Of a stretch of DNA of 48,510 nucleotides, positions 7,596 to 16,111 are shown in pieces. How positions within the stretch are numbered: the stretch's first letter is position 1; each line of letters starts with the position of its first letter. The notes under the pieces are model-generated. The model made no database searches, was not told the DNA's origin, and was given only the letters and a program-made list of their open reading frames with translations. Source of the stretch: an uncultured Metabacillus sp. (GTDB lineage: Bacteria > Bacillota > Bacilli > Bacillales > Bacillaceae); contig NZ_CANNCR010000032.1 of the NCBI RefSeq assembly GCF_947503125.1, positions 1 through 48,510 of the forward strand, written 5' to 3'. The translations under genes were made by a program, and so were the position numbers.

Positions 7596-8954
7596 TTATT
7601 GTGTGACGGGTCTCTGAGCAAAACTTTTTGTCATCCAAGCCCGTGATTTCCAACGATGCAGCATAATAATTCCTCGAAGCCATTCATCTGCTATAAATGC
7701 AATCCAAACGCCGATAAGTCCTAAATCAAAGTGAATGCCTAATAGATAGGCAACCGGTACACTTACACCCCACATGGACAGCATCCCCATATAAGTTGGA
7801 AAACGGATATCTCCGGCAGCGCGGAGTGATCCAATTAAAACCATATTAAAAGCTCTGCCAGGCTCAAGTAATATCGTTAGAAGAACAAGAATACCTCCAA
7901 TTTCTAAAATATTTTCATTGGTTGTAAAAATGCCAAGGAGGGGATCAGAAAATATACTAAAGATGATGGCCATTAGCGTAGAAATAAGAATCCCTGAATA
8001 GAGACTTTTTAATCCCCTCGAATAAGCGGCATCATAATCCTTCGCTCCTATTAAATAACCAATTAATATTTGTGTCCCTTGGCTGACTGCTAAGCTAAAC
8101 AACATCATAAACATCATGAGATTTTGTGTGTAAATTTTTGTTGTTAATGCCTCTGTTCCTAACATGGTGATAAAAAATGTTATTACCATCTGGGAAGTGT
8201 TATAAGAAAGTTGTTCACCTGCAGTAGGTACACCGATATGCAAAAGGTTTTTAATATGGTGTCCTGGCAGCTTAAATAGCTCTTTAAGATTGATCGTAAA
8301 GTGAACACGTTTCTTCAATACATAAACGATGACAATTAAACCTATTATACGTGATACAACTGTTGATATCGCAACACCTGGAACTCCGAGTACAGGTAAG
8401 CCGAATGGACCGAAAATAAAAAAGTAATTCCCTATAATATGGATAATATTCATCCCAATTGTGATATACATCGTATCCTTCGTATAGCCATAGCTTTTAA
8501 GAATGGCACTTGCTGTCATAAACAATGCTTGAATAAAGGAGAAGCCCCCTACAAGCTGTAAATAAATAGTTGCTTCCGGCAATAGTTCTCTAGGAAGATT
8601 CATCAGTAATAGAATCTCTTCACTTGCTATGACAATGGCTACACTAATAATCATGCTTATTAAAAAGTTTGCTGAAAGAGATACAGATGAAATCTCTTTC
8701 GCTTCTCTAAAATTATTCGCACCTAAATACCTAGCAACAAGAATTGTCGTACCTGTTGCAATGAAACCAAACATGACAATGATCAGAAATAAAATTTGAT
8801 TTGATACACCAACAGCTGCTACTGCATTATCTGAATATTGACTTAGCATCAGTGTATCAGCACTCCCTAATAACATATGGAGCATTACTTCTATAAAAAT
8901 TGGCCATGTTAGAGCAAATAATGTCATTTTACGATCTGGTTTTCTTAATGACAT
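7596..8954 (-). CDS. MATE family efflux transporter
   Basis: 452 aa with about twelve hydrophobic helices, the size of MATE (multidrug and toxic compound extrusion) cation-drug antiporters. Features include the TM1 segment LTWPIFIEVMLHMLLGSADTLML, the AAVGVSNQ stretch typical of the family, VPGVAISTVVSRI, and RAAGDIRFPTYMG late in the chain. An AGGAG lies 10 nt before the ATG. It is divergent from the AraC-type regulator at 9077, with 122 bp shared between them, so that regulator could act on it, though nothing shows this. The substrate is unknown; transport probably uses Na+ or H+. Confidence 0.9.
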   Translation of the reverse strand: MSLRKPDRKMTLFALTWPIFIEVMLHMLLGSADTLMLSQYSDNAVAAVGVSNQILFLIIVMFGFIATGTTILVARYLGANNFREAKEISSVSLSANFLISMIISVAIVIASEEILLLMNLPRELLPEATIYLQLVGGFSFIQALFMTASAILKSYGYTKDTMYITIGMNIIHIIGNYFFIFGPFGLPVLGVPGVAISTVVSRIIGLIVIVYVLKKRVHFTINLKELFKLPGHHIKNLLHIGVPTAGEQLSYNTSQMVITFFITMLGTEALTTKIYTQNLMMFMMLFSLAVSQGTQILIGYLIGAKDYDAAYSRGLKSLYSGILISTLMAIIFSIFSDPLLGIFTTNENILEIGGILVLLTILLEPGRAFNMVLIGSLRAAGDIRFPTYMGMLSMWGVSVPVAYLLGIHFDLGLIGVWIAFIADEWLRGIIMLHRWKSRAWMTKSFAQRPVTQ

Positions 8955-9076
8955 TTTCTCTCAACTCCTTCGATTATGCGTTAACAATTCTTACTTAGTT
9001 TACAGACGTTGTAGTATAATAGAAAGAGAGGATAACGACAACTTTTGGAGAAATACGACTATAAGGGAGATGCCGG

Positions 9077-9949
9077 ATGGCTTACATTGCATTTAGAGTT
9101 CCGCCATTTCCGACCTTAATAAAAGGCGGGTATGCGGTATTTGAAAAGGGAGCCAAACACTTTAAAAGGGTATTTACAGTGTTTGATTTGATCTATGTGA
9201 AGTCAGGAGAATTATATATAACCGAGGATCAAACTCCTTATACTGTTGGTGAGGGGCAATACATCATTTTAGTGCCGGGGTTTGAACATTTTGGCCATAA
9301 GGAATGCCAAGTAAAGACGGAATATTATTGGTTACATTTTTTAATTCCTTTAGATCACGAGCTTGTAGAGGAAGGGATTGAGAATTGGGCGGATATCCAA
9401 GAATCAGAGGGAGACTTTGTGACTCCGGCATCGTATCGTTTTTGCCTTCCAAGTTTTGGAGAAACCCAGAATATGAAGTTTGTAGAAAATATTTTTGATA
9501 ACTTAATGAGTATAGATCATCAAGCACCTGATTATCAATTAAGGCAGCAGCTGTATTTTCAAGAATTTCTTCTCCATTTGCAAAAGGAGGCCTGCAAAAT
9601 CCCTTCTGCTGCAGAGCGTGTTGTTGAAGAAACGGTTAAATATATTCAGGAGAAATTTAAAGAGGAGATCAAGATGGAGGATATCGCGAATACCCTTCAT
9701 TTTCATCCTGATTATATCACACGTTGTATGCAAAAAGTCATCGGTGTCACACCAAATATGTATTTAAATCAATATCGAATGAATCAAGCGAAAAAACTGC
9801 TGGCCACTACTGATGATAAAGTGGCAAACATCTCACAGGAAGTAGGGATTATTGATTCAACCTATTTCTCAAAGCTCTTTAAAAGAATTGAGGGCATAAG
9901 CCCTCTTGAGTATCGGAAAGTGATTCATAGGAGACAGCAAAGAAGTTGA
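9077..9949 (+). CDS. AraC family transcriptional regulator
   Basis: 290 aa. The N-terminal cupin-like sensing domain runs over about residues 10-160 (FDLIYVKSGELYI, GEGQYIILVPG). The C-terminal AraC double helix-turn-helix runs from about 190: IKMEDIANTLHFHPDYITRCMQ, then MNQAKKLLATTDDKVANISQ and YFSKLFKRIEGISPLEYRK. It ends 2 bp from the convergent glycosidase stop. A TATAAT lies at 9015. Its position beside alpha-glucan enzymes suggests control of sugar genes, which is an inference; the divergent MATE gene is another possible target. Confidence 0.9.
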   Translation: MAYIAFRVPPFPTLIKGGYAVFEKGAKHFKRVFTVFDLIYVKSGELYITEDQTPYTVGEGQYIILVPGFEHFGHKECQVKTEYYWLHFLIPLDHELVEEGIENWADIQESEGDFVTPASYRFCLPSFGETQNMKFVENIFDNLMSIDHQAPDYQLRQQLYFQEFLLHLQKEACKIPSAAERVVEETVKYIQEKFKEEIKMEDIANTLHFHPDYITRCMQKVIGVTPNMYLNQYRMNQAKKLLATTDDKVANISQEVGIIDSTYFSKLFKRIEGISPLEYRKVIHRRQQRS

Positions 9950-9951
9950 AC

Positions 9952-11709
9952 TTATTTAGTGATCAGCAAAAAAGTAAAATCATAGGGCTCTAATGTGACG
10001 GAAAGCTCGTTGGCATGTGCTGCAAACTCTTCCATCCTCCATAGATCAAGGATGGTTTTATCATGTAAGTCTAGAGGCAAGGGAAGAGTTTGTGTTGAAG
10101 GATGATTATTCATGACAGCAATGAAAAGCTGATGCTCATTTTCTTTGCTATAGCAGAGATAATTCCGTTCATTCTCAGCCGCCAAGATGTTAAATGTTCC
10201 TTCATTTGCTAAGATAGGGTAGCTCTTCCGCAAGTTGATCAGCTTTTTAAAAAAGTTCATCATGTCATGGTCCTGGTGCTCCATCTCCCACACCATACAT
10301 TTTCTGCAGCCGGGATCCTGCTCGCCGGTCAGTCCGATTTCATCTCCATAGTAAATAGAGGGGGAGCCAAGAAAGCTGAGCTGAAAAGCTGTCAACAGCT
10401 TTACCTTTTGTCGATTCATTCTTGCTAGATTTAATAATCGGGGTGTATCATGGCTTCCAACTAAATTAAATGCAGCCTCATGTACAGGTTTTGGGTATTG
10501 ATGAAGGCAGTTTTGCAGGTCGTGACTAAATTGTTCGGCACCTATAGCATCGTAAGCAAAAAAGCGGAGAAGATGGTTTGCTAACGGATAATTCATGACT
10601 GCATCGAATTGATCACCCGCAAGCCATGGCAAAGCATCATGCCAAACCTCGCCAACAAGATAAACATCCTTATTAATGGCTTTCACTGCTTGCCTAAAAT
10701 CCCGCCAAAATTGATGATCAATTTCGTTTGCCACATCCAATCTCCACCCATCGATTTCAAACTCCCGAACCCAATATTGTCCAACCTCCAGCAAATACTT
10801 TTTGACATCAGGATGCTGGGTATTTAATTTTGGCATTTTCTTTTCGAATGCAAAGGTATGATAGTGCGGTTCACCTTCATGAGTTAAGGAAGAAAAGTGA
10901 AACCATTTCTTATATTGAGAGGCATCACGATTTTTTAAAGCATCCTGAAAAGCTGGAAACTCCTCACCGCAGTGATTAAACACAGCGTCAAGCATAACCC
11001 TTATCCCGCGTTTATGACATTCGGACACCAATCGTTTAAATGTGTTCTTATCGCCAAATTGCGGATCGATTTCCATATAATCAATTGAATCATACTTATG
11101 ATTGGAACGAGCTTTGAAAATAGGTGTAAAGTAAATTCCATTGATTCCTAAATCAACTAAATAATCAAGCCGCTCGATAACCCCGTCAAAATCCCCGCCA
11201 AAGATTGTGGAAGCTGTTGGTTCCGTGCTATTCCATGGCAGTGTCCCATGCGGATCATTTTCTGGATTTCCATTTGCAAACCGATCAGGGAAAATTTGAT
11301 ACCAAATCGTGTTTTTCACCCATTCTGGAGCAGAAAAACAATCTGACGGGTGATGAAACGGAAAACAAAAATAAGCTGAAAAATCATCATGAACCGTGTC
11401 ACTAAAGCCTTTTTCCGTGTAAAACAGCTCTTGTTCATGATTTTTTAATTGAAAGGCATAACGTATACGGCGCTGAGGCGGAATGACTTCAACAGCCCAG
11501 TAATCAAATAAATCATCATTTCCGCTCTTTTGCATATCGACAGTAGAATGCTTCCAACGGTGGTCTTCAAATTCAAACGGGTCCCCATAATAAAGGGTAA
11601 TAGAATGTATGTCGTTTCGTTTTGCCTTTAACTGAATATGTAAGGCATGTTCATTAATGGCATAGGCAAATTGATTTTTTGGTCGATGGTAAATAGCCTC
11701 TTTAAACAT
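9952..11709 (-). CDS. GH13 neopullulanase / maltogenic amylase-type glycosidase
   Basis: 585 aa. An N-terminal beta-sandwich (about 1-125) is typical of cyclomaltodextrinase/neopullulanase (GH13_20), followed by the catalytic barrel with all hallmark regions: DAVFNH (241-246), DGWRLDVANE with nucleophile Asp325, GEVW with acid/base Glu354, and GSHDTP with Asp421. There is no signal peptide, so it acts in the cytosol on imported maltodextrins or cyclodextrins. A GGAGGA site precedes the ATG. It is divergent from the anchored amylase-like gene at 11869 and convergent, 2 bp apart, with the AraC regulator. This is the functional member of the local GH13 pair. Confidence 0.92.
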   Translation of the reverse strand: MFKEAIYHRPKNQFAYAINEHALHIQLKAKRNDIHSITLYYGDPFEFEDHRWKHSTVDMQKSGNDDLFDYWAVEVIPPQRRIRYAFQLKNHEQELFYTEKGFSDTVHDDFSAYFCFPFHHPSDCFSAPEWVKNTIWYQIFPDRFANGNPENDPHGTLPWNSTEPTASTIFGGDFDGVIERLDYLVDLGINGIYFTPIFKARSNHKYDSIDYMEIDPQFGDKNTFKRLVSECHKRGIRVMLDAVFNHCGEEFPAFQDALKNRDASQYKKWFHFSSLTHEGEPHYHTFAFEKKMPKLNTQHPDVKKYLLEVGQYWVREFEIDGWRLDVANEIDHQFWRDFRQAVKAINKDVYLVGEVWHDALPWLAGDQFDAVMNYPLANHLLRFFAYDAIGAEQFSHDLQNCLHQYPKPVHEAAFNLVGSHDTPRLLNLARMNRQKVKLLTAFQLSFLGSPSIYYGDEIGLTGEQDPGCRKCMVWEMEHQDHDMMNFFKKLINLRKSYPILANEGTFNILAAENERNYLCYSKENEHQLFIAVMNNHPSTQTLPLPLDLHDKTILDLWRMEEFAAHANELSVTLEPYDFTFLLITK

Positions 11710-11790
11710 AGATTCCTCCTTTATGAGCCTTTCATAGATTTTAAACTATCAATATAATTGACACATATTAAGAAAAATAACCAATTTCCG

Positions 11791-11821
11791 TTTGACGTGC
11801 GATAAGTGAAAGCGCTACTCT
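11791..11821 (+). promoter_or_regulatory. Promoter with cre-like site for the amylase-like gene
   Basis: TTGACG at 11792-11797 is followed at an 18-bp spacing by TACTCT. Overlapping it, GTGAAAGCGCTACTCT (11806-11821) matches the left two-thirds of the CcpA cre consensus. If it works, glucose would repress the gene through CcpA. Confidence 0.4.
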
Positions 11822-11868
11822 TAACAATAGAGTGAAAAAACCTTGAGTTTAGGAGGAACGGAAATTAA

Positions 11869-13368
11869 ATGGTTAGAAAGGCTTTCATACGATTACTCAT
11901 TCCGTTTCTTCTTTTTTACGCCTTACCAGTAAGTGCAGCTGAAAAAGAAGAACATCCATGGCAGGAGGAAATCGTTTATTACATAGTTGTTGATCGTTTT
12001 AATAACGGTAATCCACATAATGACGGGAAAGATCGAAATCCACAGGATCCCGCTGCCTATCATGGCGGAGACTTAGAAGGGGTTATAAAAAAGCTCGATT
12101 ATCTGAAAGAAATGGGCTTTACCGCAATCGCTTTATCATCCGTTATGGCTAGTGAAGATTATACTGGAAATCTTGTTGAAAACCATAAACAGGTAGAAGA
12201 ACATTTTGGAAGCATGGCAGATCTCCAGCGGTTGGTTGAAGAGGCACATAAACGGGAGATGAAAGTCATCTTAGAGTTTGTCGCAAACCATGTTGGACCG
12301 AATCATCCTTGGATCGAGGAAAAGCAGCAATGGTTCCATCAAAAAGTTGACTTAACAGATGTCCAAGATCAAGAAAACCGCTTAAACGGTTGGGTTAACG
12401 GATTACCTGATCTCGCGACTGAAAACGAAGAAACGAGAGATTTTTTAATTGAAACAGCTGCATGGTGGCTTGAGGAAACAAACGCAGACGGTTTTTACAT
12501 CAATCATCCTGATACGATTGAAACAGAATTTTGGCAGCTATTTCAAAGTGAGATAAAAAAGGTAAACAACAATGCTTATTTAATAGGTTCCTTGCTAGAC
12601 TCTAGCAATGAATCGAAGTATCTTGAGTCAGGATTTGATTCCATTCTAAATGAACGATTTTTTCAAGAAGCATCAGACATGTTTGCAAAGGTTGATCTGC
12701 CTTTTGCGGCTATGACAGACGTTGTGGAGAATTCATCACCTGCACTGATAACCTATCTTGATAGTGATAATGATGTCCGCTTTACGAGAAAATCAGTTGA
12801 AAATAACCAGCATCCAGGCATTCGCTTGAAAATGGCATTATCCTATATGTACACGATTCCTGGAACACCTTTCGTTTATTATGGAACAGAAATTGCCTTG
12901 AATGGGGGAGAGCCTCCTGAAAATCGCCCGCTTATGAATTTTCAATCTGATGAGGAATTGATTGATTATATTGGTAAGCTGGCAAAGATTCGCAACAGTC
13001 TGCCAGCCCTGACTAAAGGGGATTATCATGTCTTGTATGAAAAAGATGGTATGATCATTTTTACACGGACACTTGAGGACGAAACAGTTATTGTAGCGAT
13101 CAACAATACATCTGCTTCACAAAAGGTCGTGATCCCTGAGGCTGATATTGCTGAAAATAAAGAGCTTCAAGGATTATTAACGGGTGATACATTTGAAGAA
13201 GAAAATGGAGAATATGAGTTTATCCTTGATCGCGAAATTGCTGAGATTTATGAAGTGAACGAAAAAAAGGGCTTGAATCTGCCGTTTATTAGTGTGTTTA
13301 TTTTTGTACCCGTTTTGTTTATTGTGTTTTTAGTGCTGGCAAAAAAGCGAGGGAAAAGAAAAGAGTAA
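11869..13368 (+). CDS. Secreted, membrane-anchored GH13 amylase-like pseudoenzyme
   Basis: 499 aa. A signal peptide (about 1-23, ending VSAA), an alpha-amylase barrel, a C-terminal beta domain, and a C-terminal membrane anchor (about 471-492) followed by the basic tail KKRGKRKE. The fold is unmistakable (YYIVVDRFNNGN, HGGDLEG, VANHVGPNHPW, FVYYGTEIALNGG). The catalytic residues are not: the region II motif GFRLD is GFYIN (Asp to Asn212), region III GE is GS (Glu to Ser241), and region IV DNHD is DSDN (Asp to Asn301, His to Asp300). The substrate-site WLTP segment is also ALSS. It is therefore predicted to be inactive as a hydrolase. The frame is intact, with a good ribosome site (AGGAGG) and terminator, so it is probably a retained binding or structural protein on the cell surface. 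Confidence 0.9.
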   Translation: MVRKAFIRLLIPFLLFYALPVSAAEKEEHPWQEEIVYYIVVDRFNNGNPHNDGKDRNPQDPAAYHGGDLEGVIKKLDYLKEMGFTAIALSSVMASEDYTGNLVENHKQVEEHFGSMADLQRLVEEAHKREMKVILEFVANHVGPNHPWIEEKQQWFHQKVDLTDVQDQENRLNGWVNGLPDLATENEETRDFLIETAAWWLEETNADGFYINHPDTIETEFWQLFQSEIKKVNNNAYLIGSLLDSSNESKYLESGFDSILNERFFQEASDMFAKVDLPFAAMTDVVENSSPALITYLDSDNDVRFTRKSVENNQHPGIRLKMALSYMYTIPGTPFVYYGTEIALNGGEPPENRPLMNFQSDEELIDYIGKLAKIRNSLPALTKGDYHVLYEKDGMIIFTRTLEDETVIVAINNTSASQKVVIPEADIAENKELQGLLTGDTFEEENGEYEFILDREIAEIYEVNEKKGLNLPFISVFIFVPVLFIVFLVLAKKRGKRKE

Positions 13369-13372
13369 TGGA

Positions 13373-13403
13373 AAAGAGCTGATCAGGTTGGTCAGCTCTT
13401 TTT
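13373..13403 (+). terminator. Terminator after the amylase-like gene
   Basis: AAAGAGCTGA and TCAGCTCTTT form a 10-bp stem with a 9-nt loop, followed by T. It lies just past the stop and before the convergent marR-type gene. Confidence 0.85.
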
Positions 13404-13442
13404 GACGATCACTTAAGTATTAAAAATGGCGAACAAGAACAT

Positions 13443-13868
13443 TCATTTTAAATTTTCTCTCATCTTTGAGAGAATGCTTCGTAGCTGCAGCAACTCTTCC
13501 TCGGAGATATTTTTACAAAGCGTTTCATGAAATTCTTCAGCGATCGGAATAACGTGCTGACTTAATTGCCGTCCAGCTTCAGTTAAATATAATCGCTGAA
13601 TTCGGCGGTCATTTGGACAGCTGACCCTGTTGATAAATCCTTTTTGTTCGAGGCAGTGAGCCATTCTGGCAATATTTGTTTTATCCTTGTCGAGCTTTTC
13701 CGCAACCTCATTTTGACTTAGGCCATCTTGTTTCCAAAGCAGCATCATAATTAAATTTTGTTCTGGTGCAATATTAAGCGGGGCTAGTTTACTTTTAATG
13801 TAGCTTGTAAAAATTAAGTCGGATTGATGGATATAAATACTGATATAGTCATCTAATGCTAGGTTCAT
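13443..13868 (-). CDS. MarR family transcriptional regulator
   Basis: 141 aa with a winged helix-turn-helix: LSQNEVAEKLDKDKTNIARM (recognition helix) and the wing SCPNDRRIQRLYLTEAG, flanked by dimerisation helices. It has no conserved N-terminal Cys of the OhrR type. It lies downstream of the azoreductase gene on the same strand but beyond that gene's terminator, so it has its own promoter, next to the inverted repeat at 13873-13909. It is a likely regulator of azoR and of itself (inference from adjacency). Confidence 0.88.
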   Translation of the reverse strand: MNLALDDYISIYIHQSDLIFTSYIKSKLAPLNIAPEQNLIMMLLWKQDGLSQNEVAEKLDKDKTNIARMAHCLEQKGFINRVSCPNDRRIQRLYLTEAGRQLSQHVIPIAEEFHETLCKNISEEELLQLRSILSKMRENLK

Positions 13869-13872
13869 TTCA

Positions 13873-13909
13873 TCTAAACTCCCAATTATTGTCTTAAAAT
13901 AAGTTTAGA
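13873..13909 (-). promoter_or_regulatory. Inverted repeat at the MarR-gene promoter
   Basis: TCTAAACT and AGTTTAGA form an 8-bp perfect inverted repeat with 21 bp between, starting 4 bp before the MarR start codon. Possibly an autoregulatory operator. Confidence 0.35.
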
Positions 13910-13945
13910 TTGAAGCTATCTTAATGTCAATTTGCCTGATGAAAA

Positions 13946-13974
13946 TGAAAAAAGGCTAACCATTTGATTAGCCT
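13946..13974 (-). terminator. Terminator of the azoreductase gene
   Basis: On the minus strand AGGCTAA and TTAGCCT pair with an 8-nt loop, and a run of T follows. It lies 13 bp after the azoR stop. Confidence 0.8.
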
Positions 13975-13987
13975 ATAGAAACGAACA

Positions 13988-14614
13988 TTAAAATGTATTT
14001 GCCGCAGTTGCTGCTTCTCTAAGTCCGTTTTCAATGATTTCATTTGCTTTGTCCGGGTTTTGATTATGCCCTTCAATAATGATGCTGGTCACATCTTTAA
14101 TACCAAAGAAATCTAGAATCGTAGTTACATAGTTAACAGCCATTTCTTTTGAAGCAGCAGGCCCTTCAGAATAGACGCCACCTCGAGCATTAAGGAGAGC
14201 AACTTTTTTATCAGAAAGTAACCCGACTGGCCCTTCCGGCGTATATTTGAACGAAGTACCAGCTTGAGCAAGATAATCCATGTAGGTATGCAGTACAGCA
14301 GGAACAGTAAAGTTCCAAAGCGGGAAGGCAATGACAATTTTATCTGCTGCAAGAAACTGATCCAAATATTTTTTAACCGTTTTTGTTGCGGCTTGTTCCT
14401 CTGGAGTCAACTCGAGCCCCTTTCCTAACTTAAACATGCCGTTAATCATATCCGTGCTGTAATATGGTAAATTCTCTTCGAATAAATCAAGCTCCATGAT
14501 TGTATCTTCAGCATGTGACTCTTTGTAGCTTTGCAAGAAAGCATCATATAATTGGACACTAACCGCCTGTGCCGCAGGGCGTGAATTTGCTTTAATAAAT
14601 AATACGTTTGACAT
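13988..14614 (-). CDS. azoR: FMN-dependent NADH-azoreductase
   Basis: 208 aa flavodoxin-fold quinone/azo reductase. It shows the AzoR-type flavin-binding N-terminus VLFIKANSRP, the FMN-contacting loop FPLWNFTVPA with PAVLHTYMDYL (around 96-113), and the LNARGGVYSEGP loop (about 145). Such enzymes use NADH to reduce quinones and azo dyes in two-electron steps and protect against electrophiles. A GGAGGAAG site lies 6 nt before the ATG. The upstream region holds a palindrome and a half-site consistent with control by a MarR-type repressor, and a marR gene follows directly. Confidence 0.9.
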   Translation of the reverse strand: MSNVLFIKANSRPAAQAVSVQLYDAFLQSYKESHAEDTIMELDLFEENLPYYSTDMINGMFKLGKGLELTPEEQAATKTVKKYLDQFLAADKIVIAFPLWNFTVPAVLHTYMDYLAQAGTSFKYTPEGPVGLLSDKKVALLNARGGVYSEGPAASKEMAVNYVTTILDFFGIKDVTSIIIEGHNQNPDKANEIIENGLREAATAANTF

Positions 14615-14634
14615 ACATCTTCCTCCAGTTTTTA

Positions 14635-14701
14635 GTTGTTATAGCAACTTTGATTTCCCTCTACACGATTTTTTTAAAAATCTAACAAAAAGGTTGCTAT
14701 A
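14635..14701 (-). promoter_or_regulatory. Paired operator-like repeats upstream of azoR
   Basis: GTTGTTATAGCAAC (14635-14648) is a near-palindrome, and GTTGCTATA (14693-14701) is the exact inverse of TATAGCAAC within it, 44 bp away. Two sites of this kind flanking a promoter fit a dimeric winged-helix repressor. No other feature is seen in 14615-14870. Confidence 0.45.
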
Positions 14702-14870
14702 CATACTATTTAAATTTAAAAAATATCATTCCTAAAGTCAAATGATTAAACTTAGGTGTTTCTAACGTATAGTTTATTTGAAAAGCGAAGGGACGTAATC
14801 ATTTTAATGGAGGATGTTTTTTCCTGATATTGTCGTAAGTCTTTTGGTGTAGTTTTATTTAAGAGGGGAA

Positions 14871-14909
14871 AGGCTGTTTCAAAATGATTATCTCTTTTTG
14901 AAACAGCCT
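14871..14909 (-). terminator. Long hairpin after the short-chain dehydrogenase gene
   Basis: AGGCTGTTTCAAAA and TTTTGAAACAGCCT form a 14-bp perfect stem with an 11-nt loop, 14 bp after the stop at 14924. The trailing T run is short (CCTTTCC). Confidence 0.65.
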
Positions 14910-14923
14910 CTTGTCATCTTTCT

Positions 14924-15796
14924 CTACCCGTTAATAACCTTCCCGCCATTTACATGAAGGGTTTGTCCAGACATATATGAGGAGTCATCACTTGCTAAAA
15001 ATACATATGCTGGTGCTAATTCTTCTGGTTGCCCAGGTCGTTTCATCGGTGTATCAGCTCCAAACGTGGCAACTTGATCTGCCGGGAAGGTTGACGGAAT
15101 TAATGGAGTCCAAATTGGACCTGGTGCAACAGCATTTACACGGATCCCTTTGCCCGCTAAAGAAAGGGATAAGGATCTAGTAAAGGTTGTAATCGCTCCT
15201 TTAGTTGCTGAATAATCAATTAGCTGCTCATTTCCAGCATAGGCAGTAATCGATGATGTGTTAATAATTGCACTGCCGCCCTTTAAATGGGGAAGAGCAG
15301 CTTTTGTTAAATAGAAGAAAGAGAAAATATTTGTTCGGAATGTTCGTTCAAGCTGCTCGCTTGTGATATCTTCAATGCCTTTTTGTGGATGCTGTTCAGC
15401 AGCATTGTTTACTAAAATATCGATTTTTCCAAAAGCATTGACTGCCTCTGACACAATTTGCTGGCAAACTAATTCATCTCCAATATCCCCTGAAACGAGT
15501 AAGCATTTTTGTCCATGTTCCTCGACATGTTGTTTTGTTTCCTCTGCATCCTTTTGTTCATTTAAATAGGAAATCACAACATCTGCGCCTTCTTTTGCGA
15601 AAAAGACGGCAACAGCACGTCCGATTCCGCTGTCTCCTCCTGTAATGACCGCGACCTTGTTTTTCAGCTTTCCGCTGCCAATATAGGTTTTATCCTCAAA
15701 TGCAGGTGCTGGATTCATAATATCCTCATGACCTGGCTGCACATTTTGATGCTGTGGCGGCATCGTTTGTTTTGGTTGATTTTGATTGTTGCTCAA
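14924..15796 (-). CDS. SDR family oxidoreductase (general stress GS39/YhdF type)
   Basis: 290 aa classical short-chain dehydrogenase with the Bacillus-type hydrophilic N-terminal extension rich in Gln/Pro (about 1-40). The NAD(P) loop TGGDSGIG is near 53-60, followed by NNAAEQHP, active-site Ser in TSSITAY, YSATK with catalytic Tyr and Lys, VNAVAPGPIWTPL, and a C-terminal SGQTLHVNGG. The closest remembered relatives are the B. subtilis SigB-dependent proteins YdaD (GS39) and YhdF. An AGGAGG site precedes the start and a SigB-type promoter lies about 85 bp upstream, supporting a stress role. The substrate is unknown. Confidence 0.9.
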   Translation of the reverse strand: MSNNQNQPKQTMPPQHQNVQPGHEDIMNPAPAFEDKTYIGSGKLKNKVAVITGGDSGIGRAVAVFFAKEGADVVISYLNEQKDAEETKQHVEEHGQKCLLVSGDIGDELVCQQIVSEAVNAFGKIDILVNNAAEQHPQKGIEDITSEQLERTFRTNIFSFFYLTKAALPHLKGGSAIINTSSITAYAGNEQLIDYSATKGAITTFTRSLSLSLAGKGIRVNAVAPGPIWTPLIPSTFPADQVATFGADTPMKRPGQPEELAPAYVFLASDDSSYMSGQTLHVNGGKVING

Positions 15797-15879
15797 ATTG
15801 ATTACCTCCTAAATGGAATTCGATTTTTGTAGTATGTGAAAAAATGGATGAAAGTATGTTTTTCTGGAGTGGTTTTGAT

Positions 15880-15905
15880 ATTCCCGTATGGCTAGGAGGT
15901 TAAAC
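15880..15905 (-). promoter_or_regulatory. SigB-type promoter of the stress dehydrogenase gene
   Basis: On the minus strand GTTTAA, 14 nt, then GGGAAT. This matches the general-stress SigB consensus (GTTTAA, 12-15 nt, GGGWAW). It is the expected class for GS39-like genes. The rest of 15906-16064 shows nothing further. Confidence 0.7.
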
Positions 15906-16064
15906 CTGAATTTTCCATTTAAATGAGGAAGGCTATCATTCCGGGTATGAAGGACAAGAAGGGGAAGAGAGTCAAGGAAAAGTCCCTTCATCAGCTCTTA
16001 GTTAGGATGTAAAGAAAAAATCCTTCTTCTCGTATGAGCACAGTTCCTCCGTAATTCGTACCTC

Positions 16065-16102
16065 AAAAAAAGAGCTCTGAAGCAACAGGCTTCAGGGCTC
16101 TT
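16065..16102 (-). terminator. Terminator of the yitJ-metH operon
   Basis: On the minus strand AGAGCCCTGAAG pairs with CTTCAGAGCTCT (one mismatch), with a 7-nt loop, followed by seven T. Confidence 0.88.
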
Positions 16103-16111
16103 CATCATGAA

